Source of the DNA: Ramlibacter aquaticus | Lineage (GTDB): Bacteria; Pseudomonadota; Gammaproteobacteria; Burkholderiales; Burkholderiaceae_C | Direction: 5' to 3' | Assembly: GCF_015159745.1 (NCBI RefSeq) | Contig: NZ_JADDOJ010000018.1 | Span: forward strand, 1 to 57,329 | Length of the DNA: 57,329 nt | Shown here: in pieces, positions 36,887 through 45,955 of the stretch | How the letters are laid out: the number at the start of each line of letters is the position of its first letter | Numbering within the stretch: the first letter of the stretch is position 1 | Translations under genes and position numbers: made by a program | The notes under the pieces: generated by a model | The model's input: only the letters and a program-made list of their open reading frames with translations | Told to the model about the DNA's origin: nothing | The model's database searches: none

Positions 36887-36920
36887 GCGGTAATCGTAGC
36901 GCCAGCCCGGCCGGTCGCTC

Positions 36921-36949
36921 TCGAAATATTGCTCCAGACGACGTATTAT
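36921..36949 (+). promoter_or_regulatory. Promoter of the YdcH-like/dinG genes
   Basis: TCGAAA (36921-36926), a 17-base spacer and TATTAT (36944-36949) form a good sigma-70 promoter. The -10 ends 13 bases before the ATG at 36963, so the leader is only about six bases and lacks a Shine-Dalgarno. Confidence 0.5.
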
Positions 36950-36962
36950 CCCGACGAACCCG

Positions 36963-37190
36963 ATGGGCTCCGACCCATCCGACATCTTGGAAGCCAACCT
37001 CCATTCCCCGGACCGCCGCCTCATCGAACTGCGCATGGCGCATGCCGACCTGGACGCCCTGCTCGATCGCGCCGCGCTCGAGCAACCCGCCGACGAGCTC
37101 ATGATGCGCCGCCTGAAGAAGCGCCGCCTCGCCCTGCGCGACGAGATCGCGCGGCTGGAACTCGCGCTGGACCCCAAGGAACCGGCCTGA
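36963..37190 (+). CDS. YdcH family (DUF465) small coiled-coil protein
   Basis: A 75-residue helical protein with the DUF465 pattern: HSPDRRLIELRMAHADLDALLDRA followed by a basic helix with LKKRRLALRDEIARLE (both described in part). Such proteins are widespread and of unknown function. The ATG at 36963 lies just after a good promoter. dinG starts seven bases after its stop, so the two are cotranscribed. The divergent neighbour is a PP2C phosphatase. Confidence 0.8.
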   Translation: MGSDPSDILEANLHSPDRRLIELRMAHADLDALLDRAALEQPADELMMRRLKKRRLALRDEIARLELALDPKEPA

Positions 37191-37197
37191 GCCTGCG

Positions 37198-39216
37198 ATG
37201 AACCTGGAGGAAGCCGTTCGCGAGGCCTTCGCGCAGGGCGGCGTGCTGTCGCGCGCCGCCGACCAGTTCCAGCCCCGGGCCGGCCAGACCGAGATGGCCA
37301 TGGCCGTGGCTCGCGTCATCGGCGAGGGCGGCGCCCTGGTCGTGGAAGCGGGGACCGGCGTGGGCAAGACCTTCTCCTACCTGGTGCCCGCGCTGCTGTC
37401 GGGGGAGCGCGTGCTGATGTCCACGGCCACCAAGACGCTGCAGGACCAGCTCTATGGCCGCGACCTGCCGCGCCTGGTGGAGGCGCTGGCGCTGCCGGTG
37501 CGCACCGCGCTGCTCAAGGGCCGCGGCAGCTACCTGTGCGTGCACCGGCTCGAGATGGCGCGCCACGATGCCACCTTGCCCGACCGGACGGCGCTGCGCT
37601 CGCTGGCCAAGATCGAGGAGTGGTCACGCAGCACCCAGACCGGCGACCTGGCCGAGCTGCCGGGCCTGGACGAGCGGTCCCCCCTGGTGCCGCTGGTGAC
37701 CTCCACGCGCGAGAACTGCCTGGGGGCGCAGTGCCCCAAATTCCGCAGCTGCCACGTCAACCAGGCCCGCAAGGAGGCGCTGGCGGCGGACGTGGTGGTG
37801 GTGAACCACCACCTGTTCTTCGCCGACCTCGCGGTGCGCGAATCCGGCATGGCCGAACTGCTGCCCAGCGTGCGCGTGGCCATCTTCGACGAGGCGCACC
37901 AGCTCAACGAGACCGGCGTGCAGTTCCTGGGCCGGGTGCTGGGCACCGGCCAGCTCCTGGACCTGGCGCGTGACCTGCTCGCCACCGGGCTGCAGCTGGC
38001 GCGCGGCCTGGTCGACTGGCAGGCGCTCGCGGGCGGCGTGGAGCGCGCGTCGCGGGACCTGCGTCTGGTGGCGGGCAAGCATCCGGTGGGCGCGCGCCAG
38101 CGCTGGACCGCCGGCGCCCCGGAAGGCTTCGACGCCGTGCGCTGGCAGGAGGCGCTGTTCGCGCTGGCCGACGCCCTGCATGCCGCGATCGAGGGGCTGC
38201 ACACGGTCACCGAGCTGGCGCCGGATTTCGAGCGCCTGCTCTCCCGCGCGGAAGACCTGGCCGCCAAGGCCGGCCAGTTCGCCGGCCCGGCGCAGGCCGG
38301 CTGCGTGCGCTGGGTGGACGTGGGCCTGCAACTGCGCCTGGTCGAGTCACCCCTGGACATTGCGCAGGCCGTGCGCGAGAAGCTGCTCAAGGCCGACAGC
38401 GAGCCGGGCTCGCAGCGTGCCTGGGTCTTCACCTCGGCGACCCTGGGCGACGACGAGAAGCTGTCCTGGTTCACCGAGCCCTGCGGGCTGCAGGACGCGC
38501 GCATCCTGGCCGTGGAGAGCCCCTTCGACTACGCCACCCAGGCCGCGCTGTACGTGCCGCGCGAGATGCCGCGGCCCAACGACCCCGGCCACAGCGCCGC
38601 GGTCGCGCGGCTGGCGGCGCAGGGCGCCCAGGCCTTGCGCGGCCGCACCATGGTGCTGACCACCACGCTGCGGGCCCTGCGCGCCATCGGCGAGGACCTG
38701 CAGCGCCGCTTCGAGGGGTCGCCGGACGTCGACGTGCTGGTGCAGGGGCAGTGGCCCAAGCGGCGCCTGATCGAGCGCTTCCGCGAGGGCGACGCGGGCG
38801 GGCGGGGTTGCCTGCTGGTGGCCTCGGCCTCGTTCTGGGAGGGCGTGGACGTCCCGGGCGACGCCTTGCAGCTGGTGGTCATCGACAAGCTGCCCTTCCC
38901 GCCACCCGGCGACCCGCTGGTCGAGGCGAGGGCGCAGCGGCTGGAAAAGGAAGGCCGCAGCGCCTTCAACGATTACTTCGTGCCGGAGGCGGCGGTGGCG
39001 CTCAAGCAGGGCGCGGGGCGCCTGATACGCCGCGAGTCGGACCGTGGCCTGCTGGTGCTGTGCGACAACAGGCTGGTGTCCATGGGCTACGGGCGCCGTT
39101 TGCTGGCGGCCCTGCCGCCGATGCGGCGGCTGGCGGATGCGGTGGCCTGGGAGGAAGCGCTGGATTCGCTCGCCGGCCTCACCAGAACTTCCACCACGGC
39201 TGCTCCTTGGCCTTGA
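37198..39216 (+). CDS. DinG/YoaA-type ATP-dependent 5'-3' DNA helicase
   Basis: A 672-residue XPD-like superfamily 2 helicase. Walker A is EAGTGVGKTFSYL (about residue 46), and the DEAH box is IFDEAHQLNETG. Cysteines for the 4Fe-4S cluster are in SYLCVHRLE, CLGAQCPKF and RSCHVNQARK. The C-terminal helicase motifs are ASASFWEGVDVPGD and KQGAGRLIRRESDRGLLVL. It unwinds damaged or R-loop DNA in the cytoplasm; YoaA-like rather than DinG-like assignment would need a tree. The ATG at 37198 is seven bases after the YdcH-like gene. The last 38 bases overlap the 3' end of bamD on the opposite strand. Confidence 0.9.
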   Translation: MNLEEAVREAFAQGGVLSRAADQFQPRAGQTEMAMAVARVIGEGGALVVEAGTGVGKTFSYLVPALLSGERVLMSTATKTLQDQLYGRDLPRLVEALALPVRTALLKGRGSYLCVHRLEMARHDATLPDRTALRSLAKIEEWSRSTQTGDLAELPGLDERSPLVPLVTSTRENCLGAQCPKFRSCHVNQARKEALAADVVVVNHHLFFADLAVRESGMAELLPSVRVAIFDEAHQLNETGVQFLGRVLGTGQLLDLARDLLATGLQLARGLVDWQALAGGVERASRDLRLVAGKHPVGARQRWTAGAPEGFDAVRWQEALFALADALHAAIEGLHTVTELAPDFERLLSRAEDLAAKAGQFAGPAQAGCVRWVDVGLQLRLVESPLDIAQAVREKLLKADSEPGSQRAWVFTSATLGDDEKLSWFTEPCGLQDARILAVESPFDYATQAALYVPREMPRPNDPGHSAAVARLAAQGAQALRGRTMVLTTTLRALRAIGEDLQRRFEGSPDVDVLVQGQWPKRRLIERFREGDAGGRGCLLVASASFWEGVDVPGDALQLVVIDKLPFPPPGDPLVEARAQRLEKEGRSAFNDYFVPEAAVALKQGAGRLIRRESDRGLLVLCDNRLVSMGYGRRLLAALPPMRRLADAVAWEEALDSLAGLTRTSTTAAPWP

Positions 39217-39982
39217 AGCCGCGGGCCAGGAACTCGCTCTTGGGGTAGCTGGTCTCGAGCACGCGGCGCGCGTCCTCGGCCAGCTTGGGCAGGCCCAGGG
39301 CTTCGTAGGAGCGCACCATGATGTACAGCGCCTCCTCGGTGGCGGGCACGTTCTGGTAGTCGGTGACGGCGGCCTGCGCCCGGCTGGCGGCCGCCACGTA
39401 GGCGCCGCGCTGGTAGTAGAAGCGGGCGACGTGAAGCTCGTAGGCTGCCAGCGAGTTCACGATGTAGTTCATGCGCAGGCGCGCGTCCGCCGTGTACTTG
39501 GAGTCGGGGAAGCGGTTCGCCAGCTCCTTGAAGGCCTCGAACGACTCCTTGGCGGCCTTCTGGTCACGCTCGGACAGGTCCTGGCGCGTGATGGAGGAGA
39601 ACAGGCCCAGGTTGTCGTTGAAGTTGACCACGCCCTTGAGGTAGAGCGCATAGTCGACCGCCGGGCTGGCCGGGTGCAGCTTGAGGAAGCGGTCCAGGGT
39701 GGAGAGCGCGGCGGCCTGGTCGCCCGACTTGTACTGGGCGTAGGCCTTCTCGAGTTCGGCCTGCTGCGCGAGCGGCGTGCCGGCGGCGCGGCCTTCCAGC
39801 TTCTCGAACAGGTTGACCGCCTTGTCCCAGCTGCCGGCCGCGACTTCGTCCTTCGCGTCGGCGTAGATGCGCTGCGGGGTCTGGCCTGCGGTCTTGTCCT
39901 CCGAGGTCGTGGAGCAGCCGGGCAGCAAAGCCGCGGCGACCAGCGCGAGCGCGGGGAAGACCGATAATTTCGCTCGTAGCAT
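39179..39982 (-). CDS. bamD: Outer membrane protein assembly factor BamD
   Basis: A 267-residue lipoprotein of the BAM complex that inserts beta-barrel proteins into the outer membrane. The signal peptide ends in a lipobox LLPGC with lipidated Cys about 21, followed by STTSEDKT. The rest is TPR-like helical repeats (about 35-240), including NRFPDSKYTADARLRM typical of BamD/ComL. The ATG at 39982 has AAGAAGG ten bases upstream and is preferred over extended in-frame starts that would run into rluD. It is divergent from rluD across 15 bases, and a TATAAT for bamD lies within the first codons of rluD. Its 3' end overlaps dinG. Confidence 0.95.
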   Translation of the reverse strand: MLRAKLSVFPALALVAAALLPGCSTTSEDKTAGQTPQRIYADAKDEVAAGSWDKAVNLFEKLEGRAAGTPLAQQAELEKAYAQYKSGDQAAALSTLDRFLKLHPASPAVDYALYLKGVVNFNDNLGLFSSITRQDLSERDQKAAKESFEAFKELANRFPDSKYTADARLRMNYIVNSLAAYELHVARFYYQRGAYVAAASRAQAAVTDYQNVPATEEALYIMVRSYEALGLPKLAEDARRVLETSYPKSEFLARGFKAKEQPWWKFW

Positions 39983-39997
39983 CAGCAGGCAACCTTC

Positions 39998-41032
39998 TTG
40001 AATCAGGGCCCGACGATTATATCGACCGACCTTCCAGCGGCCGCCCTCGACGAGGGCGAGGCCGACACCGGCGACCTTGCGCCCGACAGCGAGACGCGGC
40101 CCTTCCTCATCGACAGCGCGCTGCATGGGGAGCGGCTGGACCGGGCCCTGGTGGCTTTGCTGCCGGAATTTTCACGCAGCCACCTCCAGCAGCTGGTGGA
40201 AGCGGGGGCCGTGCGCCTGGCGGGCCGCGTGGTGCTGCGGCCTGCGCAGAAGGTGCGCGCGGGCGAGGCCGGCGAGGTCGAACTGCGGCCCACGCCGCAG
40301 AGCCAGGCCTTCCGGCCCGAGCCCATCGCCTTTCCCGTGGTGCACGAGGACGAGCACCTGCTGGTGGTCGACAAGCCGGCCGGGCTGGTGGTGCATCCCG
40401 CGCCCGGCAACTGGAGCGGCACCCTGCTCAACGGCCTCCTGGCGCGCGACCCCCAGGCCGCGCTGCTGCCGCGCGCCGGCATCGTGCACCGGCTCGACAA
40501 GGACACCAGCGGCCTGATGGTGGTGGCGCGCACGCGCGCTGCCATGGACGCGCTGGTGCGCATGATCGCCGCACGCGAGGTGAGCCGCCAGTACCTCGCC
40601 CTGGCGCACAGGCGCTGGGAAGGCCCGGCGACCCGCCAGGTGGACGCCCCCGTGGGCCGCGACCCGCGCAACCGGCTGCGCATGGGAGTCGTGCAGGGCG
40701 GCAAGCCAGCCCAGACGACGTTCGAGTGGCTCGCCAACGCCGGCGCGGGCTGTTTCGTGAAGGCCTCGCTGCACACCGGCCGCACCCACCAGATCCGCGT
40801 CCACATGGCCCACATCGGCCATCCGCTGGTGGGCGATGCGCTGTACGGCGGGGCCCCGGCCGGCGGGCTGGCGCGGCAGGCGCTGCACGCCGCGCGGCTG
40901 GCCCTGTGCCACCCGGTCACGGGCCAGGCGCTGGCCTGGACGTCCACCCCGCCGGGGGACATGATCGCGGCCTTGGCGGCGTGGGGGCTGCGTTACAATG
41001 AACAGGAATGGCTCACCCGCCACGCCCCCTGA
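39998..41032 (+). CDS. rluD: 23S rRNA pseudouridine synthase RluD
   Basis: A 344-residue enzyme that makes pseudouridines in helix 69 of 23S rRNA (positions 1911, 1915 and 1917 in E. coli numbering). It has an S4 RNA-binding domain (about 40-100, GERLDRALVALLPEFSRSHLQQL described by its start) and a catalytic domain with the HRLDKDTSGLMVVA aspartate motif and the LHTGRTHQIRVH block. No in-frame ATG exists near the start; TTG at 39998 is the best available and precedes the S4 domain by about 40 weakly conserved residues. The start is therefore uncertain. It is divergent from bamD, a common arrangement. Confidence 0.93.
   Translation: MNQGPTIISTDLPAAALDEGEADTGDLAPDSETRPFLIDSALHGERLDRALVALLPEFSRSHLQQLVEAGAVRLAGRVVLRPAQKVRAGEAGEVELRPTPQSQAFRPEPIAFPVVHEDEHLLVVDKPAGLVVHPAPGNWSGTLLNGLLARDPQAALLPRAGIVHRLDKDTSGLMVVARTRAAMDALVRMIAAREVSRQYLALAHRRWEGPATRQVDAPVGRDPRNRLRMGVVQGGKPAQTTFEWLANAGAGCFVKASLHTGRTHQIRVHMAHIGHPLVGDALYGGAPAGGLARQALHAARLALCHPVTGQALAWTSTPPGDMIAALAAWGLRYNEQEWLTRHAP
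40016..40021 (-). promoter_or_regulatory. TATAAT -10 element for bamD
   Basis: A perfect TATAAT on the minus strand, 33 bases before the bamD ATG and upstream of its AAGAAGG ribosome-binding site. No matching -35 is evident. It overlaps the proposed first codons of rluD on the other strand. Confidence 0.45.
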
Positions 41033-41147
41033 CGACGCGGGGCGCCAGCCCGGGCACCCCCGGTGCCGTGCGACGCGGGCGACCGCAGCCCTCACAGCCT
41101 TTTGACTTGCGCGCCCCAGCGGCGCCTCTAGCGGGAACGGCAAGACC

Positions 41148-41873
41148 ATGAATACGGCGGATGCCCGGCGCATCCTCGAAACTGCCCTGATCTGCGCGAC
41201 GCAACCCCTGCAGCTGCGGGAGATGCGCACGCTCTTCAACGACGAACTCGGCCCCGACACGCTCAAGACCCTGCTGGTCGAGCTTCAGGACGAGTGGTCG
41301 CCCAGGGGGGTCGAGCTGGTGCAGGTGGCCAGCGGCTGGCGTTTCCAGAGCCGCCCGGCGATGCGTGAGTACCTGGATCGCCTGCACCCCGAAAAGCCGC
41401 CGCGCTACACGCGGGCCGTGCTGGAGACGCTGGCCATCATTGCCTACCGCCAGCCCGTCACCCGGGGCGACATGGAAGACATCCGCGGCGTCACGATCAA
41501 CGCCATGATCCTCAAGCAACTCGAGGATCGCGGCTGGATCGAGGTCATCGGCCACCGCGAGGCGCCCGGGCGCCCCGCGCTGTTCGCGACCACGCGCCAG
41601 TTCCTGGACGACCTGGGCCTGCAGTCCCTGGACCAGCTGCCCATGCTGGAGAGCCCCGCCCAGCAGTCCGAACTGATGGCCTCGCTGGCCGGCCACGAGG
41701 ACGCGGACCAGCCCTCGCTCGAGATGCCCGCCGCGGGCGCCGAGGCCGAGCTGCCGCTCGCCGCCCTGGACGAGGCCGGCGCCGTGCCGGCCCCCACCCC
41801 CGAATTGCAGCCCAACCCGGCCGGCCCGCAGGCCGGCGACGCCGACGGCGGCGCGCACGCAGAACTCACCTGA
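41148..41873 (+). CDS. scpB: Segregation and condensation protein B
   Basis: A 241-residue winged-helix subunit of the SMC-ScpAB condensin complex for chromosome segregation. The conserved core (about 1-165) includes [29 protein letters not shown] sequence (here [23 protein letters not shown], described in part) and the second winged helix [23 protein letters not shown]. The C-terminal 70 residues are Ala/Pro/Glu-rich and disordered. The ATG at 41148 is 115 bases after rluD, with a possible -10 TACAAT (40994-40999) at the end of rluD. rluB follows after five bases, the usual scpB-rluB pairing. Confidence 0.93.
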   Translation: MNTADARRILETALICATQPLQLREMRTLFNDELGPDTLKTLLVELQDEWSPRGVELVQVASGWRFQSRPAMREYLDRLHPEKPPRYTRAVLETLAIIAYRQPVTRGDMEDIRGVTINAMILKQLEDRGWIEVIGHREAPGRPALFATTRQFLDDLGLQSLDQLPMLESPAQQSELMASLAGHEDADQPSLEMPAAGAEAELPLAALDEAGAVPAPTPELQPNPAGPQAGDADGGAHAELT

Positions 41874-41878
41874 ACACA

Positions 41879-43360
41879 ATGAACCCATCCCTGCCTGAAG
41901 GCGGCTCCGTGCCGGCTGACGAAGAAGTACTGCCCGGCACCACGGCCGCGCAGGCGCCTGCCACCGAAGCCCCGGCACCCGCGCCGCAGGCGGCCCCGCC
42001 GGCTGCGTCCGCTGCGCCTCAGGGGGCCGCCGACGGGGATGACGAGGACGCCCAGGACGGCGACGACCCGGACGAGGACGACGACGAGTTCGAGGCCGAC
42101 GGTGGCGCGGCCCGCCGCCGCGAGCGTGCTGCCGCCGAGCCGGCGCCCCCGCCGGTGCGCTTCGAGGACGTGGTCTCCGGCGAATTCGACAGCCTGGCCG
42201 AGCCGGCCGATGCGGCGCCGCCCAAGCGCGTGCTTCTGCCGCAGGCCGACACCCCCAAGCTGCACAAGGTGCTCGCCCAGGCCGGGCTGGGCTCGCGCCT
42301 GGAGATGGAGCAGCTCATCATGGAAGGGCGCATCTCGGTCAACAACGAGCCCGCCCACGTGGGCCAGCGCATCCAGTACGGTGACCAGATCAAGGTCAAC
42401 GGCAAGCCCATCCGCGTGCGCATCGCGCCGCCCCCCGCGCGGGTCATCGCCTACCACAAGCCGACTGGCGAGGTCGTCACCCACGAGGACCCGCAGAACC
42501 GGCCCACCGTGTTCCGCAAGCTGCCGCGCCTGGCCACGGGCAAGTGGCAGTCCGTCGGCCGGCTGGACCTGAACACCGAAGGCCTGCTGCTGTTCACCAG
42601 TTCGGGCGAACTGGCGAACCGTCTGATGCACCCGCGCTTCGGCCTGGAGCGCGAGTACGCGGTGCGGGTGCTGGGCGCGCTCAGCAACGAGGAAAAGCAG
42701 CGCCTGCTCGACGGCATCCAGCTCGACGATGGCAAAGCCCAGTTCGGCAGCATCGAGGACGGGGGCGGGGAGGGTGCCAATACCTGGTACCGCGTCACCA
42801 TTTCCGAGGGCCGCAACCGGGAGGTGCGCCGCCTGTTCGAGGCCCTGGGCCATGCGGTCAGCCGGCTGATCCGCATCCGCTACGGTGCCATGCTGCTGCC
42901 GCGCGGGCTCAAGCGCGGTGCCTGGATGGAACTGGACGAACGCGACATCCGGGCGCTGACCCAGGCCGCCGGCATCGAGGCCCCCCGGCCGCAAGCCGGG
43001 CCGGGCGAGGGCCGCGAGGGCGACGGGCGCAACAAGCGCCGCCGCGGCACCCGCCAGGGCGGCCCGCGCGGCGACGGCCCGCCGCGCAACAGCCAGCCGG
43101 GCGGCAATGCCCAGCCGCGCCGCGCCAAGGGCCGTGGCGACCGCCAGGGCGGCGGCGGCGGTGGTGGTGCGGGCGGCCCGGCGGGCAACCAGCCCGATCC
43201 GATGAAGACCTCGTTCGGCTACATCGGCGCCGACAGCTTCACCCGCCAGCGCCAGGGCGGAGGGGGTTCCGGCTCGGGCGGCGGCGGCCCCCGCCGGGGC
43301 GGCGGTGGCGGCGGTGGCACGTCCGGCGGCGGCAACCGCCGCGGCGGCCGGGGCCGCTGA
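41879..43360 (+). CDS. rluB: 23S rRNA pseudouridine synthase RluB with long disordered tails
   Basis: A 493-residue enzyme predicted to form pseudouridine 2605 of 23S rRNA (E. coli numbering). The folded part is about residues 120-370: an S4 domain ([20 protein letters not shown]) and a catalytic core with [14 protein letters not shown] (catalytic Asp) and [16 protein letters not shown]. It is flanked by an acidic Ala/Pro/Asp-rich N-terminal extension (about 1-115) and a basic Gly/Arg/Gln-rich C-terminal tail (about 375-493), resembling RGG-type RNA-binding tails. The tail DNA is a GGC/GGT repeat tract (about 43150-43340) prone to length change. It is five bases after scpB. Confidence 0.92.
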   Translation: MNPSLPEGGSVPADEEVLPGTTAAQAPATEAPAPAPQAAPPAASAAPQGAADGDDEDAQDGDDPDEDDDEFEADGGAARRRERAAAEPAPPPVRFEDVVSGEFDSLAEPADAAPPKRVLLPQADTPKLHKVLAQAGLGSRLEMEQLIMEGRISVNNEPAHVGQRIQYGDQIKVNGKPIRVRIAPPPARVIAYHKPTGEVVTHEDPQNRPTVFRKLPRLATGKWQSVGRLDLNTEGLLLFTSSGELANRLMHPRFGLEREYAVRVLGALSNEEKQRLLDGIQLDDGKAQFGSIEDGGGEGANTWYRVTISEGRNREVRRLFEALGHAVSRLIRIRYGAMLLPRGLKRGAWMELDERDIRALTQAAGIEAPRPQAGPGEGREGDGRNKRRRGTRQGGPRGDGPPRNSQPGGNAQPRRAKGRGDRQGGGGGGGAGGPAGNQPDPMKTSFGYIGADSFTRQRQGGGGSGSGGGGPRRGGGGGGGTSGGGNRRGGRGR

Positions 43361-43394
43361 CGCGCGGCTTCCCGCCACAGCCGGCGCGGCCGGT

Positions 43395-43400
43395 TAAAAT
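43395..43400 (+). promoter_or_regulatory. Candidate -10 (TAAAAT) upstream of ndk
   Basis: TAAAAT in the GGTTAAAATCAG context, about 110 bases before the ndk ATG, in a short AT-rich island after rluB. The -35 is poor. The leader has no clear structure. Confidence 0.3.
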
Positions 43401-43510
43401 CAGAGGCTTTGTCGAACTTTGAGGTTCGGCACGGACCCAAGAAACTGCGCCCGCCGCCGGCCCTGGAGGCCGTCCGGGCGCCACATCATTTCAGAACCCC
43501 AGGAAGAACC

Positions 43511-43936
43511 ATGGCCCTCGAACGCACCCTGTCCATCATCAAGCCCGACGCCGTCGCCAAGAACGTCATCGGCCAGATCTACGCCCGCTTCGAGGCTGCC
43601 GGCCTGAAGGTGGTCGCCGCCCGCATGGCCCACCTGTCGCGCCGCGAAGCCGAGCAGTTCTACGCCGTCCACAAGGAGCGCCCCTTCTTCAAGGACCTGG
43701 TCGACTTCATGGTCTCCGGCCCCGTGATGATCCAGGTGCTGGAAGGCGAGAACGCCATCCTGAAGAACCGCGACCTGATGGGCGCCACCGACCCCAAGAA
43801 GGCCGCCGCCGGCACCATCCGCGCCGACTTCGCCGACAGCATCGACGCCAACGCGGTGCACGGCTCCGACGCCCCCGAGACGGCCGCCAACGAGGTGGCG
43901 TTCTTCTTCCCGGCCATGGCGGTCTATTCCCGCTGA
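43511..43936 (+). CDS. ndk: Nucleoside diphosphate kinase
   Basis: A 141-residue enzyme that balances NTP pools by phosphate transfer through a phospho-histidine. The N-terminal [12 protein letters not shown], the [11 protein letters not shown] segment and the catalytic histidine in NAVHGSDA are all present, and length is normal. AGGAAGAACC directly precedes the ATG at 43511. It is 19 bases upstream of rlmN and leads the series that runs to der and beyond. Confidence 0.98.
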   Translation: MALERTLSIIKPDAVAKNVIGQIYARFEAAGLKVVAARMAHLSRREAEQFYAVHKERPFFKDLVDFMVSGPVMIQVLEGENAILKNRDLMGATDPKKAAAGTIRADFADSIDANAVHGSDAPETAANEVAFFFPAMAVYSR

Positions 43937-43950
43937 ACGCGGGACCACCC

Positions 43951-43959
43951 ATGAAATGA
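43951..43959 (+). other. Two-codon upstream ORF (Met-Lys-stop) overlapping the rlmN start
   Basis: ATG AAA TGA at 43951-43959 ends in a stop that overlaps the rlmN ATG (43956) as ATGA. A ribosome starting at the first ATG would terminate on top of the rlmN start, which could couple or dampen initiation. It may equally be chance. Confidence 0.35.
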
Positions 43960-45134
43960 CCGCCAGTCCCGAGGCCCGCGAGCGGGTCAACCTTCTCGAT
44001 TTCGACCACGAGGGTCTGGCGGCGTTCTGCGAGCGCCTGGGCGAAAAACGCTTCCGGGCGACGCAGCTCTTCCGCTGGATCCACCAGCGGGGCGCCAGCG
44101 ATTTCACGGCCATGAGCGACCTGGCCCGTTCGCTGCGCGAGAAATTGCAGGTGCACGCCCTGGTGCAGGGCCTGCCCGTCATCTCCCAGCAGGAATCCGC
44201 CGACGGCACCATCAAGTGGCTGTTCGACGTCGGCCACGGCGATGCCGTGGAGGCGGTCTTCATCCCCGAGGACGACCGCGGCACGCTGTGCGTCTCCTCC
44301 CAGGCCGGTTGCGCCGTGGGCTGCCGCTTCTGCTCCACGGGCCACCAGGGCTTCTCGCGCAACCTGTCCACCGGCGAGATCCTGGCCCAGCTCTGGTTTG
44401 CCGAGCACTTCCTGCGCCGCCACCTGGGCACCAGCGAGCGCGTCATCTCCAACGTGGTGATGATGGGCATGGGCGAACCGCTGCAGAACTACGGCGCCCT
44501 GGTGCCGGCCCTGCGCGTGATGCTGGACGACCATGGCTACGGCCTGTCGCGCCGCCGCGTCACGGTGTCCACCTCGGGCGTGGTGCCCATGATGGACCGC
44601 CTGGGCGAGGATTGCCCCGTGGCGCTGGCGGTGTCGCTGCATGCGCCCAACGACGCCCTGCGCGACCAGCTGGTGCCGTTGAACCGCAAGTACCCGCTGG
44701 CCGAACTGCTGGACGCGTGCAACCGCTACCTGGAACGCGCGCCGCGTGACTTCATCACCTTCGAGTACTGCATGCTCGACGGCGTGAACGACCAGCCCGA
44801 GCACGCGCAGCAGCTGGTCGACCTGGTGAAGCGGCATGCCGGCCGCGGCGTGTCGTGCAAGCTGAACCTGATTCCCTTCAACCCCTTCCCGGCCTCGGGC
44901 CTGACGCGTTCTCCCCACAAGCAGGTGCTGGCCTTCGCGAAAATGCTGAGTGATGCTGGTATCGTCACCACTGTCCGCAAGACGCGTGGCGACGACATCG
45001 CTGCCGCCTGCGGCCAGCTGGCGGGCGACGTCAAGGATCGCACCCGCGTGGCCGAGCGCATGGCCCGCCAGCGCATCGTGATGCTCAAGCAGGCGCCGGC
45101 CTCGACCGGGGCCAGAGGGGACACAAAACCATGA
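43956..45134 (+). CDS. rlmN: Dual-specificity 23S rRNA A2503 / tRNA A37 methyltransferase
   Basis: A 392-residue radical SAM enzyme that C2-methylates adenosine 2503 of 23S rRNA and A37 of some tRNAs. The 4Fe-4S cysteines are Cys119, Cys123 and Cys126 in [14 protein letters not shown]; the [11 protein letters not shown] and SLHAPND blocks bind SAM. The mechanistic cysteine near the C-terminus is probably in [18 protein letters not shown]. The start at 43956 ([14 protein letters not shown]) overlaps a Met-Lys-stop mini-ORF. Its stop overlaps the pilW start (ATGA), linking rRNA modification to the envelope genes downstream. Confidence 0.97.
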   Translation: MTASPEARERVNLLDFDHEGLAAFCERLGEKRFRATQLFRWIHQRGASDFTAMSDLARSLREKLQVHALVQGLPVISQQESADGTIKWLFDVGHGDAVEAVFIPEDDRGTLCVSSQAGCAVGCRFCSTGHQGFSRNLSTGEILAQLWFAEHFLRRHLGTSERVISNVVMMGMGEPLQNYGALVPALRVMLDDHGYGLSRRRVTVSTSGVVPMMDRLGEDCPVALAVSLHAPNDALRDQLVPLNRKYPLAELLDACNRYLERAPRDFITFEYCMLDGVNDQPEHAQQLVDLVKRHAGRGVSCKLNLIPFNPFPASGLTRSPHKQVLAFAKMLSDAGIVTTVRKTRGDDIAAACGQLAGDVKDRTRVAERMARQRIVMLKQAPASTGARGDTKP

Positions 45135-45955
45135 GGTGGACGCCGCAGGCGAGAGGGGTCTGGGCCCGGGCCCTGGCCATGCTGGCTTTGGCCTGGTTGC
45201 TGGCGGGCGCGGTGGCGGGCTGTGCCGCGCCCGGTTCGCGGGCCGATGACCAGGACATGCCGACCGCATCCGACGACTCGGACGCGCGCCGGCGCGCCCG
45301 CATCCGCATGGAGCTGGCCGTGGGCTACTTCGAGCAGGGCAAGCCCGAGATCGCGCTCGACGAAGTCAAGCAGGTGCTGGCCATCGATCCGACGTTCGGC
45401 GATGCCTGGAACCTGCGCGGCCTGATCTACATGCGCCTGGGCGACAACCACCTGGCGGAGGACAGCTTCAAGCGCGCCGTCGCCATCAACCCGCGCGACG
45501 GCAATGCCCAGCACAACCTGGGCTGGCTGCTGTGCCAGGGTTCGCGCTACCCGGAGGCGCAACGCGCCTTCGAGGCCGCCATGGCGAGCCCGCTGTACCC
45601 CGGCCGCGCCAAGACGCTGATGGCCGAAGGGCTGTGCGAGGCGCGCGCCGGCAAGCCCGAGCAGGCCGAGCGCACCCTGATGCGCTCCTACGAGCTGGAC
45701 GCCGGCAACCCCGTGACGGGCTACAACCTCGCCCTGCTGCTGGTGCGCCGCGGCGAGCTGGAACGGGCCCGCTTCTACATCCGGCGCCTGAACAACAGCG
45801 AGCTGGCCAATGCCGAGAGCCTGTGGCTGGGCATCCGCGTGGAGCGCCGCCTGAACGACCCGGTGGCCATGCGCCAGCTCGGCGAGCAGCTGCGCAAGCG
45901 TTTCCCCGGCTCGCGCGAGGCGCAGGCCTACGACCGGGGTGCCTACGATGAGTGA
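45131..45955 (+). CDS. pilW: Type IV pilus biogenesis/stability lipoprotein PilW (PilF)
   Basis: A 274-residue TPR lipoprotein. The signal peptide ends in a lipobox AGAVAGC (Cys about 31). At least four TPR units follow (about 58-230), such as [23 protein letters not shown] and [23 protein letters not shown] (both described in part). PilW/PilF helps the PilQ secretin assemble in the outer membrane. The start overlaps the rlmN stop and its own stop overlaps the rodZ start, so the three are tightly coupled. No other pilus genes are in the window. Confidence 0.87.
   Translation: MRWTPQARGVWARALAMLALAWLLAGAVAGCAAPGSRADDQDMPTASDDSDARRRARIRMELAVGYFEQGKPEIALDEVKQVLAIDPTFGDAWNLRGLIYMRLGDNHLAEDSFKRAVAINPRDGNAQHNLGWLLCQGSRYPEAQRAFEAAMASPLYPGRAKTLMAEGLCEARAGKPEQAERTLMRSYELDAGNPVTGYNLALLLVRRGELERARFYIRRLNNSELANAESLWLGIRVERRLNDPVAMRQLGEQLRKRFPGSREAQAYDRGAYDE

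Noticed and set aside
43150..43340. Repeat array (GGC/GGT) in the rluB tail as a CRISPR or satellite
   Set aside because: It is codon-level glycine repetition within an open frame with no spacer structure.
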